NCBI RefSeq assembly: GCF_016803135.1 | Contig: NZ_JAEVFE010000006.1 | Span: 62,001 to 126,000 of the forward strand | Direction: 5' to 3' | DNA: 64,000 nt | From: Altererythrobacter sp. C41 | GTDB taxonomy: Bacteria > Pseudomonadota > Alphaproteobacteria > Sphingomonadales > Sphingomonadaceae | Part shown: positions 23,691 to 32,928 of the stretch, piece after piece | Position numbering within the stretch: position 1 is the first letter of the stretch | Layout: each line of letters begins with the position of its first letter | Program-made: the position numbers and the translations under genes | Notes under the pieces: model-generated | Seen by the model: only the letters and a program-made list of their open reading frames with translations | Database searches by the model: none | What the model was told of the DNA's origin: nothing

Positions 23691-25955
23691 TTGGCCGAGG
23701 AAAAACAGGCGGGCTTCACCGCACGCGAGGCGCTTTTCTACCACGAGACGATCCGGCCCGGTAAGATCGAGATCATCGCGTCGAAGCCGATGGCGACCCA
23801 GCGCGACCTCAGCCTGGCCTATTCCCCGGGCGTAGCCGCGCCGGTGGAAGCCATCGCCGAAGATCCCGCCAACGCCGCGCGTTACACCGCGCGTTCGAAC
23901 CTCGTCGCGGTGATTTCCAACGGCACCGCGATCCTCGGCCTCGGCAATCTCGGCGCGCTGGCCTCGAAGCCGGTGATGGAAGGCAAGGCGGTGCTGTTCA
24001 AGCGCTTCGCCGACGTCGACTCGATCGACATCGAGCTCGCCACCGAAGACCCGGACAAGATCATCGAAGCGGTCGCGCTGATGGAGCCGAGCTTCGGCGG
24101 CATCAATCTTGAGGACATCAAGGCGCCCGAGTGCTTCATCATCGAGCAGGCCCTGCGCGAGCGGATGAACATCCCGGTCATGCACGACGACCAGCACGGC
24201 ACCGCGATCATCGCCGCCGCGGGCCTGATCAACGCCTGCTACCTGACCGGGCGCGATTTCAAGGACGTGCGGATGGTGGTCAACGGCGCAGGCGCCTCTG
24301 CGCTCGCCTGCACCGCGCTGATCAAGGCGATCGGCGTGCCGCACGACCACGTCATCGTCTGCGACCGCTCGGGGCCGATCTACCGCGGCCGCACCGATTC
24401 GATGGACCAGTGGAAGAGCGCGCATGCGGTCGACACCGACGCGCGCAGCCTGGAAGAGGCGCTGGTCGGCGCCGACATCTTCCTCGGCCTCAGTGCCGCC
24501 GGCGCGCTCAAGCCCGAGTGGGTCGACGGAATGGCCCAGCAGCCGATCATCTTCGCGATGGCCAATCCGGTGCCGGAGATCATGCCCGACGAGGCCAAGG
24601 CCGTGCGCCCCGACGCGATCATCGCCACCGGCCGCAGCGACTTTCCCAACCAGGTCAACAACGTGCTCGGCTTCCCCTTCATCTTCCGCGGCGCGCTCGA
24701 CGTGCAGGCGACCGCGATCAACGAGGAGATGAAGATCGCCGCGGCGCATGCGATCGCGAAGCTGGCGCGCGAACGCGTGCCGGACGAGGTCGCCGCGGCC
24801 TACGGCAAGAACCACGCCTTCGGCACCGACTACATCATTCCCGCACCGTTCGATCCGCGGCTGATGGAAGTCGTCTCCTCCGCCGTGGCGCAGGCGGCGA
24901 TGGACACCGGCGTCGCGCTGGCGCCGATCGCGGACATGGACGCCTACCGCATGTCGCTGAAGGCGCGGCTCAATCCGACGACCTCGGCGCTGACCAACAC
25001 CTACGAGCTGGCCCGCGCCAACCCGAAGCGCGTGGTGTTCGCGGAAGCGGAGGAGGACATCGTGCTGCGCGCTGCGATCCAGTTCCGCGACTTCGGCTAC
25101 GGGACGCCGGTGCTCGTCGGCCGGACCGAGAAGGTCAGGGAGAAGCTGGTCGAGCTGGCGGTCGACGATCCGGACGAGTGGGAGATCCAGAACTCGGCCG
25201 ATTCCGAGCTCGTTCCGGCCATGGTCGACTATCTCTACCAGCGGCTCCAGCGCAAAGGGCGGACCGAGCGCGACGTGCGCCGCATCGTCAACCAGGACCG
25301 CAACGTCTTCGCCGCGCTGCTGGTCGCGCTCGGCCACGGCGATGCGATGATCTCCGGCCTCACGCGGACCTTTTCGCAGACCGCGCGCGAGGTGAACCTG
25401 GTGCTCGACCCGAAGCCGGGGCAGGTGCCGTTCGGGATCCACATGATGGTCGGCAAGAACCACACGACTTTCCTTGCCGACACCACGATCAACGAACGGC
25501 CGACCGCGGAGCAGCTCGCGCACATCGCGCGTGAGACCGCCGCGGTCGCCCGGCGCATGGGCCACGAACCGCGCGTCGCGTTCCTCTCCTACTCGACCTT
25601 CGGCAACCCCTCGGGCCAGTGGCTGAACAATATCCGCGACGCGGTCGCCGTGCTCGATGCCGAGCAGCCCGATTTCGAATACGAAGGCGAGATGGCGCCC
25701 GACGCGGCACTCAACCCCAAGGTCATGGCGCTCTATCCGTTCAGCCGCCTGTCCGGCCCGGCCAACGTGCTGATCATGCCGGGGCTGCAGTCGGCCAATC
25801 TCTCGGCCAAGCTGCTGCGCGAACTGGCCGGCGACGCGACGATCGGCCCGATGCTGATCGGCATGGAAAAGCCGGTCCAGATCGCCCCGATGACCGCCAT
25901 CGCGCCCGACGTGCTGACCCTGGCCGTGCTGGCCGCGGCGGGCGTGGTGGGCTGA
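23691..25955 (+). CDS. maeB: NADP-dependent malic enzyme with phosphotransacetylase-like domain
   Basis: A 754-residue MaeB-type enzyme that decarboxylates malate to pyruvate with NADP, feeding NADPH and gluconeogenic/acetyl-CoA balance. The N-terminal ~430 residues hold the malic domains (YSPGVAAP, MEPSFGGINLEDIKAPECF, MHDDQHGTA). The C-terminal ~320 residues are the phosphotransacetylase-like domain (FAEAEEDIVLRAA, GLTRTFSQTAREV, VLIMPGLQSAN), usually regulatory rather than catalytic. It starts with TTG at 23691 after GGAGACACGCACT. It ends three bases from the convergent DUF6644-like gene. Confidence 0.95.
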   Translation: MAEEKQAGFTAREALFYHETIRPGKIEIIASKPMATQRDLSLAYSPGVAAPVEAIAEDPANAARYTARSNLVAVISNGTAILGLGNLGALASKPVMEGKAVLFKRFADVDSIDIELATEDPDKIIEAVALMEPSFGGINLEDIKAPECFIIEQALRERMNIPVMHDDQHGTAIIAAAGLINACYLTGRDFKDVRMVVNGAGASALACTALIKAIGVPHDHVIVCDRSGPIYRGRTDSMDQWKSAHAVDTDARSLEEALVGADIFLGLSAAGALKPEWVDGMAQQPIIFAMANPVPEIMPDEAKAVRPDAIIATGRSDFPNQVNNVLGFPFIFRGALDVQATAINEEMKIAAAHAIAKLARERVPDEVAAAYGKNHAFGTDYIIPAPFDPRLMEVVSSAVAQAAMDTGVALAPIADMDAYRMSLKARLNPTTSALTNTYELARANPKRVVFAEAEEDIVLRAAIQFRDFGYGTPVLVGRTEKVREKLVELAVDDPDEWEIQNSADSELVPAMVDYLYQRLQRKGRTERDVRRIVNQDRNVFAALLVALGHGDAMISGLTRTFSQTAREVNLVLDPKPGQVPFGIHMMVGKNHTTFLADTTINERPTAEQLAHIARETAAVARRMGHEPRVAFLSYSTFGNPSGQWLNNIRDAVAVLDAEQPDFEYEGEMAPDAALNPKVMALYPFSRLSGPANVLIMPGLQSANLSAKLLRELAGDATIGPMLIGMEKPVQIAPMTAIAPDVLTLAVLAAAGVVG

Positions 25956-25958
25956 CGG

Positions 25959-26435
25959 TTAGAAGGCGATGAGGCGGCCGGCGAAGATGGCGGCCGTCCA
26001 CAGAGCGATCGACAGCGCCGCGGAAGCCCGCAGGCGCCAGCCGACCGGCGCGTCGTCGCGGACGAGAGCCTTCCAGCCCTCGCTGCGGTGGAGCAGGAGC
26101 GCGTGCACGGTGCCGAGGCCGACCAGCGACACTTTCGCAAGGAAGGCGCTGTTGGCCGCGTAGTCGAACGGCTCGACCGTGAAGAGCAGGAATCCGGTCA
26201 GCGCCGCGAGCACCAGGCCGGAGGCGGCCACGCGGGGAAGGGCGAGCGCGAGGGGCCGCGCCGGTATTGCCGGAAACGCGCCGAGAAGCCTCAGGTCGAG
26301 CGCGAGGATCGACCCGAACAGCGTCGCCAGCCCCAGGATGTGCGCAGCGTTGACCAGCGGATAGACGTAGCGCGAGGCCGCGAGCGCTTCGGCCAAGGGC
26401 GAAACCTCGAGCCACGCGAGCGCCGCGTCGATCAT
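25959..26435 (-). CDS. Four-helix membrane protein, DUF6644-like
   Basis: A 158-residue inner-membrane protein with four predicted helices (around LVNAAHILGLATLFGSILAL, VAASGLVLAALTGFLLF, AFLAKVSLVGLGTVHALLL and ALSIALWTAAIFAGRLIAF). The conserved HILG and HALLLHR histidines suggest a metal or haem ligand role, though that is inference. It begins 10 bases after the DUF6152 stop; the same pair occurs together in other alphaproteobacteria as I recall it, so the two likely cooperate. The family assignment is tentative. Confidence 0.65.
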   Translation of the reverse strand: MIDAALAWLEVSPLAEALAASRYVYPLVNAAHILGLATLFGSILALDLRLLGAFPAIPARPLALALPRVAASGLVLAALTGFLLFTVEPFDYAANSAFLAKVSLVGLGTVHALLLHRSEGWKALVRDDAPVGWRLRASAALSIALWTAAIFAGRLIAF

Positions 26436-26445
26436 CGTGCGCGGA

Positions 26446-26835
26446 TCAGCCCGCGGGTTTCAGCGACTTGGGCCGGTCCGGATAGACGTCGTAGGTCTTG
26501 CCGTTGACGGTGATGGTCTCGGCCTTGAACACCAGCTCGCCGGCGTCGCGCGAGCGATGGCCGGTGAACGTCGCCTTGTCGCCCGGCTTCGCCACGCCCT
26601 TCACGAAGCCCGCTCTCGCCGAGGCCGATGGCGGGGCGAGATCGACCTCCCACACTCCTTGCGCATTGCGGAGCTTGAGGCTGGCGTGCGGATTGCCGTG
26701 GTCGATCGAGACGATCGTGCCCGAGAGGCGGCTTTCCTTCTCCTCGGTCCAGTTCCAGCCGTGATGAGCCATCGCGGTCGCGGGAAGTAGCAGCGCGGCC
26801 GCCGCGAGGAGCTTGAGGGAGCGCAGGTCCGGCAT
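26446..26835 (-). CDS. Periplasmic DUF6152 protein
   Basis: A 129-residue exported protein. The signal peptide (LKLLAAAALLLPATAMA) is cut before HHGWNWTEEKE, giving a mature N-terminus beginning with two histidines, as is usual for DUF6152. The rest is a small beta-rich OB-like domain (SRLSGTIVSIDHGNPHASLKL, GDKATFTGHRSRD, VNGKTYDVYPDR). The His-His N-terminus hints at copper binding but this is inference. ATG 26835 fits the signal peptide; the longer frame does not. It precedes the DUF6644-like membrane gene. Confidence 0.75.
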   Translation of the reverse strand: MPDLRSLKLLAAAALLLPATAMAHHGWNWTEEKESRLSGTIVSIDHGNPHASLKLRNAQGVWEVDLAPPSASARAGFVKGVAKPGDKATFTGHRSRDAGELVFKAETITVNGKTYDVYPDRPKSLKPAG

Positions 26836-26923
26836 AGTCTCTCTCCAGTCGGTCGCCCGACCGATAGCAGAAATTTGGCGCCGTGTCCCGGCTGCGTTGC
26901 GCTGCCTCGCCGGCCGCCGCAAG

Positions 26924-27625
26924 TCACCGCCGCCGATAGCGGAAGTACCAGACCTCGTGGCCGTAGACGTTGCGGGCCTTGGCTTCGTAGCGGGTCTCGC
27001 ACCAGCCGCTCGGGCGGTTCTGCCAGCTCTCTGGGCCTTCGACGAGCCATTCGAACGCGTCGCTATGGCGGCGCATGACCATCAGCGCGTGGCGCAGGTA
27101 GACCGGGTGGTCGGTGCCGAAGCGGAATTCGCCGCCGGGTTTGAGTTTGGCGGCGATCATTTCGACCGGGCCGTCGTTCATCATCCGTCGCTTGGCATGG
27201 CGCGCCTTGGGCCAGGGATCGGGATGGAGCAGGTAGAGCATCGTCAGCGATCCGTCGGGGATGCGCGAGAGCACTTCCAGCGCATCGCCGTGGTGCAGGC
27301 GCACGTTGGCGAGGCCGCCGTCGCGGACATGGACGAGCGCCTGCGCGACGCCGTTGATGAAGGGTTCGGCGCCGATGAAGCCGTGGTCGGGCAGCAGGTC
27401 GGCCCGGTAGGCAAGGTGCTCGCCGCCGCCGAAGCCGATCTCGAAATGCAGCGGGCGATCATAGCCAAACAGCCGCTCGGCCGTCACCGGTCCTTCGGCC
27501 GGCACCGCGATCTGCGGCAGCAGCTTGTCGACCAGTTCGGCCTGCCCCTTGCGCAGCGGCTTGCCCTGGCTGCGGCCGTAGAGCCGGTTGAGCGTGGTCG
27601 GATCGCCGGGCTTGTTCGCGGTCAT
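26924..27625 (-). CDS. trmB: tRNA (guanine-N7-)-methyltransferase
   Basis: A 233-residue class I methyltransferase that makes m7G46 in tRNA variable loops. The SAM-binding motif is FEIGFGGGEHLAYRA, and the conserved NVRLHHGDALEVL, LLHPDPWPKARHAKRR and C-terminal ETRYEAKARNVYG motifs are clear. It is co-directional with the TSUP gene upstream (40-base gap) and with the DUF6152/DUF6644 pair downstream (88-base gap). Confidence 0.95.
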   Translation of the reverse strand: MTANKPGDPTTLNRLYGRSQGKPLRKGQAELVDKLLPQIAVPAEGPVTAERLFGYDRPLHFEIGFGGGEHLAYRADLLPDHGFIGAEPFINGVAQALVHVRDGGLANVRLHHGDALEVLSRIPDGSLTMLYLLHPDPWPKARHAKRRMMNDGPVEMIAAKLKPGGEFRFGTDHPVYLRHALMVMRRHSDAFEWLVEGPESWQNRPSGWCETRYEAKARNVYGHEVWYFRYRRR

Positions 27626-27665
27626 GCCGCGCCCGATAGCGGGGAGCGACGAGGAGGGAAAGGCG

Positions 27666-28430
27666 TCAGGAAAGCGCCGTGTAGATCCCGTAGGCGCTGG
27701 TCACGGTCAGCGCGGCACCGACCATGACCAGCATGAGCTTGGGGCTGAAATGCTTCGCGGCGAACGCGCCCAGCGGGGCTGCGGCGATGCCGCCGATGAG
27801 GAGGCCGAGCGTCGCCCCGGCAAGGTCGGCGATTCCGAGGTGGAAGATGAAGGTCGCCGAGATCGTCAGCGTCAGGAAGAATTCGACCGCGCTCACCGTG
27901 CCGACGACCTTGCGCGGCTCGGCGCCCTGGACGAGCAGGTTCGAGGTCACGATCGGCCCCCACCCGCCGCCGCCGGCCGCGTCGAGGAACCCGCCGATCA
28001 GCCCGAGCGGGGCGACGCGTTTCGCCTCGCGGATCTTCGGCGGGTAGAGCAGCCCGCGAGCCAGCAGGTAGAGGCCCATAGCGGCGAGATAGGCGAGCAC
28101 GAAGGGCTTGATCACCGAGGCGTCGATCGAGGTCAGCAGGTAGGCGCCGGTCACCCCGCCGATCACGCCCGGGATCAGCAGGCGGAAGAACAGCCGCTTG
28201 TCGATATTGCCGTGGAGCAGGTGGCTGATGCCGCTGGTGGCGGTGGTGAAGCACTCGACCACATGGACCCGCTGCGAGGCCTGCGCGGGCGGCAGGCCGA
28301 GCACGCCGACCAGCATGGTATTGGTGATGACCCCGAAGGCCATGCCGAGCGCGCCATCGATGAGCTGCGCTGCAAAGCCGATCGCGATGAAGGGCAGAAG
28401 CCCGGTCAGATCGATCCCGAACAGTTCCAT
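27666..28430 (-). CDS. TSUP-family (TauE/SafE) sulfite/organosulfur exporter
   Basis: A 254-residue membrane protein with about eight helices in two repeated halves. The N-terminal repeat has GFAAQLIDGALGMAFGVITN and the second GGFLDAAGGGGWGPIVTSNLL, both characteristic of the TSUP family (DUF81). Members export sulfite, sulfoacetate or related anions; the substrate here is not predictable. It is upstream of trmB and probably in the same transcript. Confidence 0.9.
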   Translation of the reverse strand: MELFGIDLTGLLPFIAIGFAAQLIDGALGMAFGVITNTMLVGVLGLPPAQASQRVHVVECFTTATSGISHLLHGNIDKRLFFRLLIPGVIGGVTGAYLLTSIDASVIKPFVLAYLAAMGLYLLARGLLYPPKIREAKRVAPLGLIGGFLDAAGGGGWGPIVTSNLLVQGAEPRKVVGTVSAVEFFLTLTISATFIFHLGIADLAGATLGLLIGGIAAAPLGAFAAKHFSPKLMLVMVGAALTVTSAYGIYTALS

Positions 28431-28694
28431 CGCGAGCGTCCTTCATATCGACGTTCTTGGTCGCGCAATTAGGGCGAACCGGGCGAACCGGCGAGCGGTA
28501 AAACGCTATGCGTCCTGAAAGAAAAGGGCTTGAAGCAGTGTCTCGCGTCAGCCTCCGAAGGGGACACGCGGCAACCTGTGGCGACGGAGCGGCATCAATT
28601 CGGATTCCGCTTCGCATTGAAAGCGGGAGACCGGTCGCTGCCTTCCAAAAAAATCGTTCTGGACCCTCGCTTGGCCGTGTGGTGAGCAAGAACC

Positions 28695-29519
28695 ATGTCA
28701 GCTCCGCAACTTTCGCGCCGTCCGTTCGCGACTCTTACTGACAAGGAGCTGGAAATCCTGCGGCTGCTTGCGGCTGGACACACCGTCAAATCCATTGCTG
28801 CGGAGCTAGGCCGTTCGGAAAGCTCGATAAACGAGCGACTGCGCGACGCGCGGCGCAAGACGGGGGTCAGCAGCAGCCGCGAACTCGCCCGCCTGTTGGA
28901 CGCCCAGAAAATCTGGACCAGGAAAATTGATCTACCGTCGCAGGGTTCCAGGACCGACACCTTCGAACAGCCCCGGACCATGGGGTTCGAATGGTCGAAA
29001 GGAACGATTGCCATGCTAGTATCATTGCCGCTCGCCGCCGCCGGACTCATCTTTGCGGCATCGACTTCGATCGATCAGACTGAACCAGCGCAAGGCGTTC
29101 AGGTCGAAGTCTCCAGCCAATCGCCGCTGTTTGGGAGCTGGTCGCTCGACACAGGTCGCATTCCCGCAGAAGAACGACCGCAGCGGGTGACCATCGATTT
29201 CAGCGTTTCGCCCGACCGGAAATGGACGACCCATGTCGAGATCGTCCATCCCGATGGCTCGATCCGCCGGGCGGAATCGACAGCGGCGCTGGACGGTGTC
29301 CCTGTGCCCGTCACCGGCAATATGCAATTCGTCGACAGCGTTTCACTGCGCCAGCCTGCGCCGGGCACACTGGTGATGTCGCTCGCGAAAGATGGCGCAC
29401 CGGTATCGACCCGGGTGTACACCGTCGCGAAGGATCGGCAGTCCATGACGGAAACGATTATCTGGGCGGGAGAGGGTGTCCCGAAATTGCCGACGACCCA
29501 TTTCAATCGGATCGGTTGA
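28695..29519 (+). CDS. Membrane-anchored LuxR-type regulator with periplasmic domain
   Basis: A 274-residue protein with an unusual order: a LuxR/GerE helix-turn-helix at residues 13-70 (TDKELEILRLLAAGHTVKSI, ESSINERLRDARRKTG), a ~30-residue linker, one transmembrane helix at ~104-124 (IAMLVSLPLAAAGLIFAAS) and a ~150-residue C-terminal periplasmic beta-rich domain (FGSWSLDTGRIP, RVTIDFSVSPDRKW). This suggests a ToxR/CadC-like one-component sensor built with a LuxR-type DNA-binding head. The periplasmic domain and the signal are not recognised. It stands alone after a 264-base gap (28431-28694) in which I see no other gene. Confidence 0.78.
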   Translation: MSAPQLSRRPFATLTDKELEILRLLAAGHTVKSIAAELGRSESSINERLRDARRKTGVSSSRELARLLDAQKIWTRKIDLPSQGSRTDTFEQPRTMGFEWSKGTIAMLVSLPLAAAGLIFAASTSIDQTEPAQGVQVEVSSQSPLFGSWSLDTGRIPAEERPQRVTIDFSVSPDRKWTTHVEIVHPDGSIRRAESTAALDGVPVPVTGNMQFVDSVSLRQPAPGTLVMSLAKDGAPVSTRVYTVAKDRQSMTETIIWAGEGVPKLPTTHFNRIG

Positions 29520-29604
29520 CCGAATCATTCCTGCGCCGATTCACGTAGCCTGACCTCGATGCGCCGGGCAAAAAGGCGGGAATGGGTTCCCTTTGAACGA
29601 AAAA

Positions 29605-29634
29605 GGGCCGGGGCGTCGCCGCGCCGGCCCTCTT
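29605..29634. terminator. Intrinsic terminator between LuxR-type gene and ctrA
   Basis: Stem GGGCCGG / CCGGCCC (29605-29611 with 29624-29630) with a GC-rich loop, TCTTCT on the + side and AAAAA before it (TTTTT on the minus strand). It can stop both convergent transcripts; the minus-strand side, ending ctrA, looks stronger. Confidence 0.75.
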
Positions 29635-29653
29635 CTACCGCTATTGCAGGCGA

Positions 29654-30349
29654 TCAGGCAGCTTCGGCCTGGCTCTCGGGATCGCGCAGCACGTAGCCGC
29701 GGCCCCAGACCGTCTCGATATAGTTCTCGCCCGCGCAGGCGTGGCTGAGCTTCTTGCGCAGCTTGCAGATGAACACGTCGATGATCTTGAGCTCGGGCTC
29801 GTCCATCCCGCCGTAAAGGTGGTTGAGGAACATTTCCTTGGTCAGCGTCGTGCCCTTGCGCAGCGAAAGCAGCTCGAGCATCGCGTATTCCTTGCCCGTC
29901 AGGTGCACGCGGGCGCCATCGACCTCGACCGTCTTCGCATCGAGATTGACCGCCAGCTTGCCCGTGCGGATGACCGACTGGCTGTGACCCTTGCTGCGGC
30001 GGACCACCGCATGGATGCGCGCGATCAGCTCTTCACGGTGGAACGGCTTGGTCACATAGTCGTCGGCGCCGAAGCCGAAGCTGCGGATCTTGCTGTCCAT
30101 CTCGGAGATGCCCGACAGGATCAGCACCGGCGTCTGCACTTTGGCGACGCGCAGCTTCTTGAGCACGTCGTACCCGTGCATGTCGGGCAGGTTCAGGTCG
30201 AGCAGGATGATGTCGTAATCGTAAAGCTTGCCGAGATCCAAGCCCTCTTCGCCGAGATCGGTCGAATAGACGTTGAACCCTTCGGTCGTCAGCATGAGCT
30301 CGATGGCCTTCGCCGTAGTCGGCTCGTCCTCGATCAACAATACGCGCAT
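29654..30349 (-). CDS. ctrA: Cell-cycle response regulator CtrA
   Basis: A 231-residue OmpR-type regulator that controls cell division, motility and replication genes in alphaproteobacteria. Receiver: acidic pocket IEDEP, phospho-acceptor Asp51 in [14 protein letters not shown], Lys in [10 protein letters not shown]. The winged helix covers ~125-225 ([34 protein letters not shown]). The C-terminus is Ala-Ala, the ClpXP degradation signal known for Caulobacter CtrA, so regulated proteolysis is likely. TTAACC half-sites upstream suggest autoregulation. Confidence 0.96.
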   Translation of the reverse strand: MRVLLIEDEPTTAKAIELMLTTEGFNVYSTDLGEEGLDLGKLYDYDIILLDLNLPDMHGYDVLKKLRVAKVQTPVLILSGISEMDSKIRSFGFGADDYVTKPFHREELIARIHAVVRRSKGHSQSVIRTGKLAVNLDAKTVEVDGARVHLTGKEYAMLELLSLRKGTTLTKEMFLNHLYGGMDEPELKIIDVFICKLRKKLSHACAGENYIETVWGRGYVLRDPESQAEAA

Positions 30350-30414
30350 GGGTACCCCCCCTTTTACCCTCGCCCGGCGCGGCCGCGCCGCTGCCCGAAG
30401 GTTCTAGCCCGATA

Positions 30415-30447
30415 TTAACCACAAGAGGTATGAATGGAAAAGGTTAA
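30415..30447 (-). promoter_or_regulatory. CtrA half-site pair upstream of ctrA
   Basis: TTAACC at 30415-30420 on the + strand and its complement GGTTAA at 30442-30447, in the 128-base ctrA upstream region. TTAACC is the core of CtrA half-sites, so autoregulation is plausible. The spacing is not the canonical TTAA-N7-TTAA. Confidence 0.35.
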
Positions 30448-30477
30448 TACGTTCTAAACCAAGTGGCATCAATTGTT

Positions 30478-31938
30478 TCACCCGCCTGCGGCGAGCTTCT
30501 TCTGGCGCCGGCGCTGGACCGAACTGCCGATGCCCATAGCCTCGCGGTACTTGGCGACGGTGCGGCGGGCGATGTCGAACCCCTCTGCCTTCAGCAGGTC
30601 GACCAGGGTATCGTCGGAGAGGATCTTCTTCGCGTCCTCGGCATCGATCAGCGCCTTGATCCGCGCCTTGACCGCTTGCGAGCTCGCCCCTTCGCCGTCG
30701 GCGCTGCCGACGCCGCTGGTGAAGAAGTACTTGAGCTCGAACGTGCCGCGGTCGCAGTGCAGGTACTTGTTGCTGGTAACGCGGCTGACCGTGCTTTCGT
30801 GCATCTCGATCGATTCAGCCACTTCGCGCAGGGTGAGCGGCCGCAGCTCGGAGACGCCGCGGCGGAAGAAACCTTCCTGCTTCTTCACGATCTCGGCGGC
30901 GGTCTTGAGGATCGTCTTCTGGCGCTGGTCGAGCGCGCGGATCAGCCAGTTGGCATCGGCGAGCTTCTCTCCCAGCCATGACTGCGCGGCCTTGCCCGGG
31001 CAGCCCTGCCGTAATTCGAGGTAGTAGGCGCGGTTGACCACCAGGCGGGGCAGCGTGTCCTCGTTCAGAGCGATGTCCCAGCCGCCGTCCTTCGCCCGGG
31101 TGACGAGGATGTCGGGCACGACTGCGCTTTCGACGGCGCCCCCGAAGCGGAACCCGGGCTTCGGATCGTAGCCGCGCAGTTCGGCGAGCATCTCGGCGAA
31201 ATCCTCGTCGTCGACGTCGCACATGCGCTTGAGCCGCGCGAACTCGCCGCGCGCGACGAGGTCGAGATTGTCGATCAGCCGCGCCATGCACGGGTCGTAG
31301 CGGTCGGCTTCCTGCGCCTGGAGCGCGAGGCATTCGCCTAAGGTCCGCGCGCCGACGCCGGTCGGGTCGAGCGACTGGACGACGGCCAGCGCCCGCTCGG
31401 CCTCGGCCAGCGGGATGCCGAGCTCGCCCGCCACCTCGCGCAAGTCGGCCGCGAGATAGCCGGCCTCGTCGAGCAGACCGATCAGATGCCGGGCGACGAA
31501 GGCCTCGCGTGCGTCGCCCGCTGCCGCGCCGACCTGCTCTTCGAGATGTTCGGCGAGCGTCGGACCACCGCTGCCGCGCTCGTCGATGCCGGGGAGGTCA
31601 TCGGAAGGCGCGGAGGTGTGGGCGGCGCCCCATTCGCCGTCGCCGGTATCGCGGTCGCGATCGAGCGCCGAGGGGTCGATGTCGAGCGCGCTCTCTCCGT
31701 CGGAAGCGCCGTCCATCGCGGCGTCGGCGCCGGGCTCCTCGCCCGCCGGCTCGATCCTCTCGCCGTCCTCGCGCTGGACCTCGCCCGCCTCGAGCAGCGG
31801 GTTCGCTTCCAGCGCCTCGCCGATGAAAGTCTCGATCTCGAGGTTCGACAGCGCCAGCAGCTTGATCGCCTGCTGGAGCTGCGGCGTCATCACCAGCGAC
31901 TGCGTCTGCCGGAGATCGAGGCGCGGCCCCAGCGCCAT
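30478..31938 (-). CDS. rpoN: RNA polymerase sigma-54 factor
   Basis: A 486-residue RpoN, which directs RNA polymerase to -24/-12 promoters and needs bEBP activators. Region I is glutamine-rich (LRQTQSLVMTPQLQQAIKLL), followed by an acidic region II, the core-binding domain (SLDPTGVGARTLGECLALQ), an HTH (LTLREVAESIEMHESTVSR) and the RpoN box (ARRTVAKYREAMG). It lies 26 bases after lptB, an arrangement conserved across Proteobacteria. Confidence 0.97.
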   Translation of the reverse strand: MALGPRLDLRQTQSLVMTPQLQQAIKLLALSNLEIETFIGEALEANPLLEAGEVQREDGERIEPAGEEPGADAAMDGASDGESALDIDPSALDRDRDTGDGEWGAAHTSAPSDDLPGIDERGSGGPTLAEHLEEQVGAAAGDAREAFVARHLIGLLDEAGYLAADLREVAGELGIPLAEAERALAVVQSLDPTGVGARTLGECLALQAQEADRYDPCMARLIDNLDLVARGEFARLKRMCDVDDEDFAEMLAELRGYDPKPGFRFGGAVESAVVPDILVTRAKDGGWDIALNEDTLPRLVVNRAYYLELRQGCPGKAAQSWLGEKLADANWLIRALDQRQKTILKTAAEIVKKQEGFFRRGVSELRPLTLREVAESIEMHESTVSRVTSNKYLHCDRGTFELKYFFTSGVGSADGEGASSQAVKARIKALIDAEDAKKILSDDTLVDLLKAEGFDIARRTVAKYREAMGIGSSVQRRRQKKLAAGG

Positions 31939-31964
31939 AAGTCAGCTCGCGACGTGCCGGGGGA

Positions 31965-32753
31965 TCACAGGCTGAAGCTCTCGCCCAGATAGAGCCGGCG
32001 CACGTTCTCGTCGGCGACGAGATCTTCCGGCGTCCCGGCGAACAGCACCTGGCCGCCGTAGATGATGCAGGCGCGGTCGACGATGTCGAGCGTCTCGCGC
32101 ACGTTATGGTCGGTGATCAGCACCCCGATCCCCCGCTGCTTGAGGTCGAGCACGAGGTGGCGGATGTCGCTGATGGAAAGCGGATCGATGCCCGCGAAGG
32201 GCTCGTCGAGCAGCATGATCGATGGCTTGGCCGCCAGCGCGCGGGCGATCTCGCAGCGTCGCCGCTCGCCGCCCGAGAGCGCCATCGCGGCGCTCTCGCG
32301 CAGCCTGGTCAGGCCGAATTCGTCGAGCAGCCGCTCCAGCTCCTGCGCCCGGGTCTCCTTGTCGGGCTCGACCATCTCGAGCACGCAGTTGATGTTCTGT
32401 TCGACGGTCATGCCGCGGAAGATGCTGGTTTCCTGCGGCAGATAGCCGAGGCCCAGGATCGCGCGGCGGTACATCGGCAGGCTGGTGACGTCCTCGCCGT
32501 CCATCAGGATGCGGCCCGCATCCGGCTTCACCAGCCCCATGATCGAATAGAAACAGGTCGTCTTGCCCGCCCCGTTGGGGCCGAGCAGGCCGAGTACTTC
32601 GCCCTTGCCGACGGTGAGCGAGATGTCGGTCAGCACTGCGCGCTTGTCGTAGCTCTTGGCGATCGAGATCACCTCCAGCCCGCCTTCCTGCGGCAGCGGT
32701 GCGGTGGCGTCCGCGCGCTGCGCGGTCCCGGCGATCGGCTCTGGCGTGTCCAT
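31965..32753 (-). CDS. lptB: LPS export ABC transporter ATP-binding protein LptB
   Basis: A 262-residue ABC ATPase that powers lipopolysaccharide extraction by LptFG. Walker A GPNGAGKTT, Q-loop region LGYLPQETSIFRGMT, signature LSGGERRRCEIARAL and Walker B SIMLLDEPFAGIDP all match LptB. The start is taken at ATG 32753; an in-frame ATG at 32771 and a longer frame exist but the family starts near here. lptA and lptC, usually just upstream, are not adjacent. Confidence 0.93.
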   Translation of the reverse strand: MDTPEPIAGTAQRADATAPLPQEGGLEVISIAKSYDKRAVLTDISLTVGKGEVLGLLGPNGAGKTTCFYSIMGLVKPDAGRILMDGEDVTSLPMYRRAILGLGYLPQETSIFRGMTVEQNINCVLEMVEPDKETRAQELERLLDEFGLTRLRESAAMALSGGERRRCEIARALAAKPSIMLLDEPFAGIDPLSISDIRHLVLDLKQRGIGVLITDHNVRETLDIVDRACIIYGGQVLFAGTPEDLVADENVRRLYLGESFSL

Positions 32754-32928
32754 CGATGGGCCATGTAGCATCGCAGCGCGCGCAGGAAACCCCCGCGCGC
32801 GTCCGATTGGCAGGTTTCGTGCATGACGCGCGGCGGAGCGGAGCGATGGACCGCCCGGTAATCGTGCTTGCTTGCCGGCGCCTGCTCTGGAATACTCCTC
32901 TTTCGGAAGAGGACATTGGAGAAAGCGC

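Noticed and set aside
28508..28741. 77-codon frame before the LuxR-type gene
   Set aside because: It runs into the start of the regulator gene in another frame, lacks a ribosome-binding site and resembles nothing.
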